This document shows, one piece after another, positions 6,535 through 8,364 of a stretch of 8,364 nt of DNA. The notes under the pieces are model-generated. The model did no database searches, was not told where the DNA came from, and was given only the letters and a program-made list of their open reading frames with translations. Source of the DNA: Bordetella parapertussis (GTDB lineage: Bacteria > Pseudomonadota > Gammaproteobacteria > Burkholderiales > Burkholderiaceae_B); assembly GCA_943331855.1 (NCBI GenBank), contig CALQNE010000150.1, positions 1 through 8,364 on the forward strand, in the 5' to 3' direction. Each line of letters begins with the position of its first letter. The first letter of the stretch is position 1. The position numbers were made by a program, and so were the translations under genes.

Positions 6535-7512
6535 ATGTTCTCGAAATTTCTGCGTCCAGTTGCCTTGCTCAGTAGCGTCCTCGCCTCACTGAGCATGACA
6601 ACACTCGCAACCGCTCAAACTTGGCCTACAAAGCCCATTCGTATTGTGTTGCAGTTTCCACCGGGCGGCTCAACAGACGTCGTTGCACGTATTTTGAGTC
6701 AATCCATGACGACGTCTCTCGGCCAGCCGGTCGTGGTCGAAAACAAACCAGGCGCAGATGGTGCGATCGCAGCCGAATATGTCATGCGCGCCGAACCCGA
6801 TGGGCACACCTATTTTTTGGCCTCAAACACGCCAATGATGCAGGTGCCTTTACTTAAAAAAAATCCACCCTACGACCCGATTAAAAACTTCACACCCATC
6901 TCACTGGTCGGACGCTATATCTATGTTTTAGTCGCTAGCCCTTCAGTTCCAGTGAAGACCGCCGCCGAGCTGATCGCCTACGGTCGCAACAATCCTGGCA
7001 AACTCAATTACGGCAGCTATAGCGGCGTGACACAGCTCATGTTCACCAAGCTGAAAGACAATGCGAAGATGGATTTAAACCTGATCCCTTACAAAGGCGA
7101 AGGCCCGACCATCAACGATATTCTTGGAGGGCACGTGCAATTAACCTTTGCCACGCCAACAAGCACCCAAGCGCATATTAAAGAAGGCAAACTCAAAGCA
7201 CTTGCAATTTTATTGCCCAAACGCTCAGCGCTGATGCCCGAAGTACCCACGGCAGATGAGGCTGGCGTGCCGCCACTTGGTGCCGATACTTGGGCAGCCT
7301 TGTTCGGACCCGCGAACCTACCCCCCACAATTGCCACGCGCATGAGTGAGGCAATCAATACGGCAATGCGCAACGCCGAGGTCAGCGAAAAGATCGCCCG
7401 TCAAGGCTTCGACCTAGGTGGTTCGACCCCTAAAGAATTAGCTGACTTTATGCAAGTGCAATTGAAGGGATGGGCAAAAGCCTTTGCGGATTCTGGCCTT
7501 GTACCCGAATAG
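6535..7512 (+). CDS. Bug-family (TctC-like) periplasmic substrate-binding protein 3
   Basis: This 325-residue protein is a third Bug receptor. A Sec signal peptide (1-27, likely cleavage ATA/QT) is followed by TWPTKPIRIVLQFPPGGSTD (29-48), ENKPGADGAIA, EPDGHTYFLAS, IPYKGEGPTINDILGGHV and EVPTADEAGVPPLGADTW. It departs from Bugs 1 and 2 at several ligand-loop motifs: QFPPGGSTD, ENKPGAD for ENKAGAS, DGHT for DGYT, and VPPLGADTWAALFGPA where the usual LPGFD-x-W-x-G-x-x-AP stands, so a different ligand is likely. AAGG (6525-6528) lies 6 nt before the ATG at 6535. The gene is divergent from the GST gene across a 126-bp gap and converges on the thioesterase with 12 bp between stops. No TctA/TctB genes are present. 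I saw no convincing plus-strand promoter in the upstream gap. Confidence 0.93.
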   Translation: MFSKFLRPVALLSSVLASLSMTTLATAQTWPTKPIRIVLQFPPGGSTDVVARILSQSMTTSLGQPVVVENKPGADGAIAAEYVMRAEPDGHTYFLASNTPMMQVPLLKKNPPYDPIKNFTPISLVGRYIYVLVASPSVPVKTAAELIAYGRNNPGKLNYGSYSGVTQLMFTKLKDNAKMDLNLIPYKGEGPTINDILGGHVQLTFATPTSTQAHIKEGKLKALAILLPKRSALMPEVPTADEAGVPPLGADTWAALFGPANLPPTIATRMSEAINTAMRNAEVSEKIARQGFDLGGSTPKELADFMQVQLKGWAKAFADSGLVPE

Positions 7513-7524
7513 ACACGAAGCTTG

Positions 7525-7953
7525 CTATTTAACTTTATGAACCCGCGCGGTAAAAATCGCAGAAGCTTTGAGCACCAAGCGATCGCCAACGCGTAACTCG
7601 CAGTTACCAAAGCGCACGCGACCGCTAATTTTGCTTAATGTCACGCTGGCTTCCACCCAGTCATCCAATACTGCTGGGCTAATGAAATCGACCGACAAGT
7701 GAATCGTCAAAACATCATTTGACTGGTTGTTTGCATGCGCAACATTGACGCCAATTGCCTGATCTGCCACGGTCGAGAGCATGCCGCCATGTACAACGCG
7801 CTCAATATTCAAATGTGCTTCGACCACACGAAACCCCAACCTAAACATGTCAGCACCATCAGGCTTTGAATAGATGGGTCCGATGAGCGTCGTGAACGGC
7901 TCAACCATAAAAATCGGGGTAAAGCCGTCAGGAATCGCTGCCAGAGAAGTCAT
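7525..7953 (-). CDS. PaaI-like hotdog-fold thioesterase
   Basis: This 142-residue protein has the length and signature of the PaaI/YbgC-type hotdog thioesterases, small cytoplasmic enzymes that hydrolyse acyl-CoA or aryl-CoA thioesters and usually act as tetramers. The motif VVHGGMLSTVADQAIG (about 53-68) contains the HGG and Asp64 expected on the central hotdog helix, and HLSVDFISPA (85-94) is the typical second strand segment. GRVRFGNCELRVGDRLVLKASAIF (111-134) forms the closing strands. It starts at the ATG at 7953, 16 nt after the stop of the SDR upstream on the same strand. The nearest ribosome-like site (GAAGG) overlaps that stop and lies 13 nt from the ATG, rather far, so translation may depend on the upstream gene. 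The likely job is releasing CoA from a pathway intermediate; the acyl group is unknown. It converges on Bug gene 3. Confidence 0.9.
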   Translation of the reverse strand: MTSLAAIPDGFTPIFMVEPFTTLIGPIYSKPDGADMFRLGFRVVEAHLNIERVVHGGMLSTVADQAIGVNVAHANNQSNDVLTIHLSVDFISPAVLDDWVEASVTLSKISGRVRFGNCELRVGDRLVLKASAIFTARVHKVK

Positions 7954-7969
7954 ATGCGTCTAGTCGCCT

Positions 7970-8364
7970 TCAAACCGTATAGGTTGCCCCGCCATCGACA
8001 GGAATAATTGCCCCCGTCACATGTCGAGATTGATCAGAAAGCAGCCACAACGTGGCCTCGGCCACATCTTCGGGGGTTCCGGGTCGATTAAAGGTTTGCG
8101 CGCTACGCTCAGACATCGCACCTGTCGATTTCATCATCTGTTCTAAACGCTCTGAAGCGATCGGCCCGGGTGCAACAGTATTAACTCGAATGCCAAAAGG
8201 CAGGTAAGCGTCCGCCACACCCTTATCCAATAAATTCACCGCGGCGTTTGCGCAACCGCCCGGCAAATGTGTGGCTGTCGGTTGCTTGCCACCGCGACCC
8301 GACATATTGACGATCACCCCTAGCTTGCGGGCTGACATCGCGGGTAAAACAGCACGCATCGTGC
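7970..8364 (-). CDS. SDR-family oxidoreductase, N-terminus cut by window edge, canonical triad not visible
   Basis: The minus-strand frame ends with TGA at 7972-7970 and stays open to the right edge, giving about 131 visible residues, the C-terminal half of a 250-260-residue SDR. The ATG at 8359 is internal: the residues after it (RAVLPAM) match the SDR helix before the catalytic strand, and the Rossmann half lies outside. Seen: VIVNMSGRGG, then HLPGGCANAAV, FGIRVNTVAPGPIASERL, TPEDVAEATLWLLSD and VTGAIIPVDGG, the last being the standard SDR ending. At the active site the usual Ser, Tyr and Lys appear as Gly, His and Gly (HLPGG where YxxxK is expected), so ordinary dehydrogenase chemistry is doubtful. 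I recall a related SDR subgroup with YLPGG here. It precedes the thioesterase by 16 nt and is probably cotranscribed with it. Fold certain, activity uncertain. Confidence 0.88.
   Translation of the reverse strand, partial: TMRAVLPAMSARKLGVIVNMSGRGGKQPTATHLPGGCANAAVNLLDKGVADAYLPFGIRVNTVAPGPIASERLEQMMKSTGAMSERSAQTFNRPGTPEDVAEATLWLLSDQSRHVTGAIIPVDGGATYTV

Noticed and set aside
7970..8359. SDR read as a complete 129-residue protein starting at 8359
   Set aside because: The frame stays open to the window edge and the ATG falls in a conserved internal SDR helix, so this is a truncated view of a longer gene, not a small protein.

Overview
The window looks like chromosomal catabolic DNA from a betaproteobacterium, most likely order Burkholderiales (Alcaligenaceae, Burkholderiaceae or Comamonadaceae-like). 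The main reason is three separate Bug-type (TctC-like) periplasmic substrate-binding proteins in 8.4 kb, a family greatly expanded in that order. They sit among CoA-transferase, short-chain dehydrogenase (SDR), GST and amidohydrolase genes typical of carboxylic-acid breakdown. Base composition looks moderate (about 50% GC by eye, not computed). I see no RNA gene, insertion sequence, phage gene or CRISPR array. Coding density is very high and no gene-free stretch exceeds about 130 bases.

Layout from left to right. A minus-strand pair comes first: a D-aminoacylase-like amidohydrolase (1-1028, running off the left edge), preceded by a CaiB/BaiF family III CoA-transferase (1073-2296). Divergent from it is Bug protein 1 (2380-3333, plus strand, TTG start), and the 83-bp gap between them holds a perfect 13-bp palindrome. 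Converging on Bug 1 is a minus-strand cluster that reads, in transcription order, GST-like protein (6408-5800), atypical SDR (5798-5049), Bug protein 2 (4984-4013) and AhpD-like protein (3959-3339). A readable sigma70-type promoter lies just upstream of the GST gene. Divergent from the GST is Bug protein 3 (6535-7512, plus strand). It converges on a second minus-strand group: an SDR (7970 to the right edge, N-terminus missing) followed by a PaaI-like hotdog thioesterase (7953-7525).

How the parts may fit together (inference): the Bug proteins would capture small carboxylates or related solutes in the periplasm. The CoA-transferase would activate an acid to its CoA thioester, the SDRs could act on hydroxy/keto intermediates, and the thioesterase could release CoA. 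The amidohydrolase could release an acid from an amide, and the GST and AhpD-like proteins suggest handling of a reactive or oxidised compound. No substrate can be named from the sequence. No TctA/TctB membrane subunits are present, so any transport role needs membrane partners encoded elsewhere.

I did not find a clearly new biological system. The points most worth a second look are the lost catalytic residues in three enzymes (Tyr-to-Phe SDR, triad-less SDR, amidohydrolase lacking expected metal-ligand histidines), the repeated layout of an orphan Bug gene divergent from an enzyme operon, and the palindrome in one of those divergent intergenic regions.
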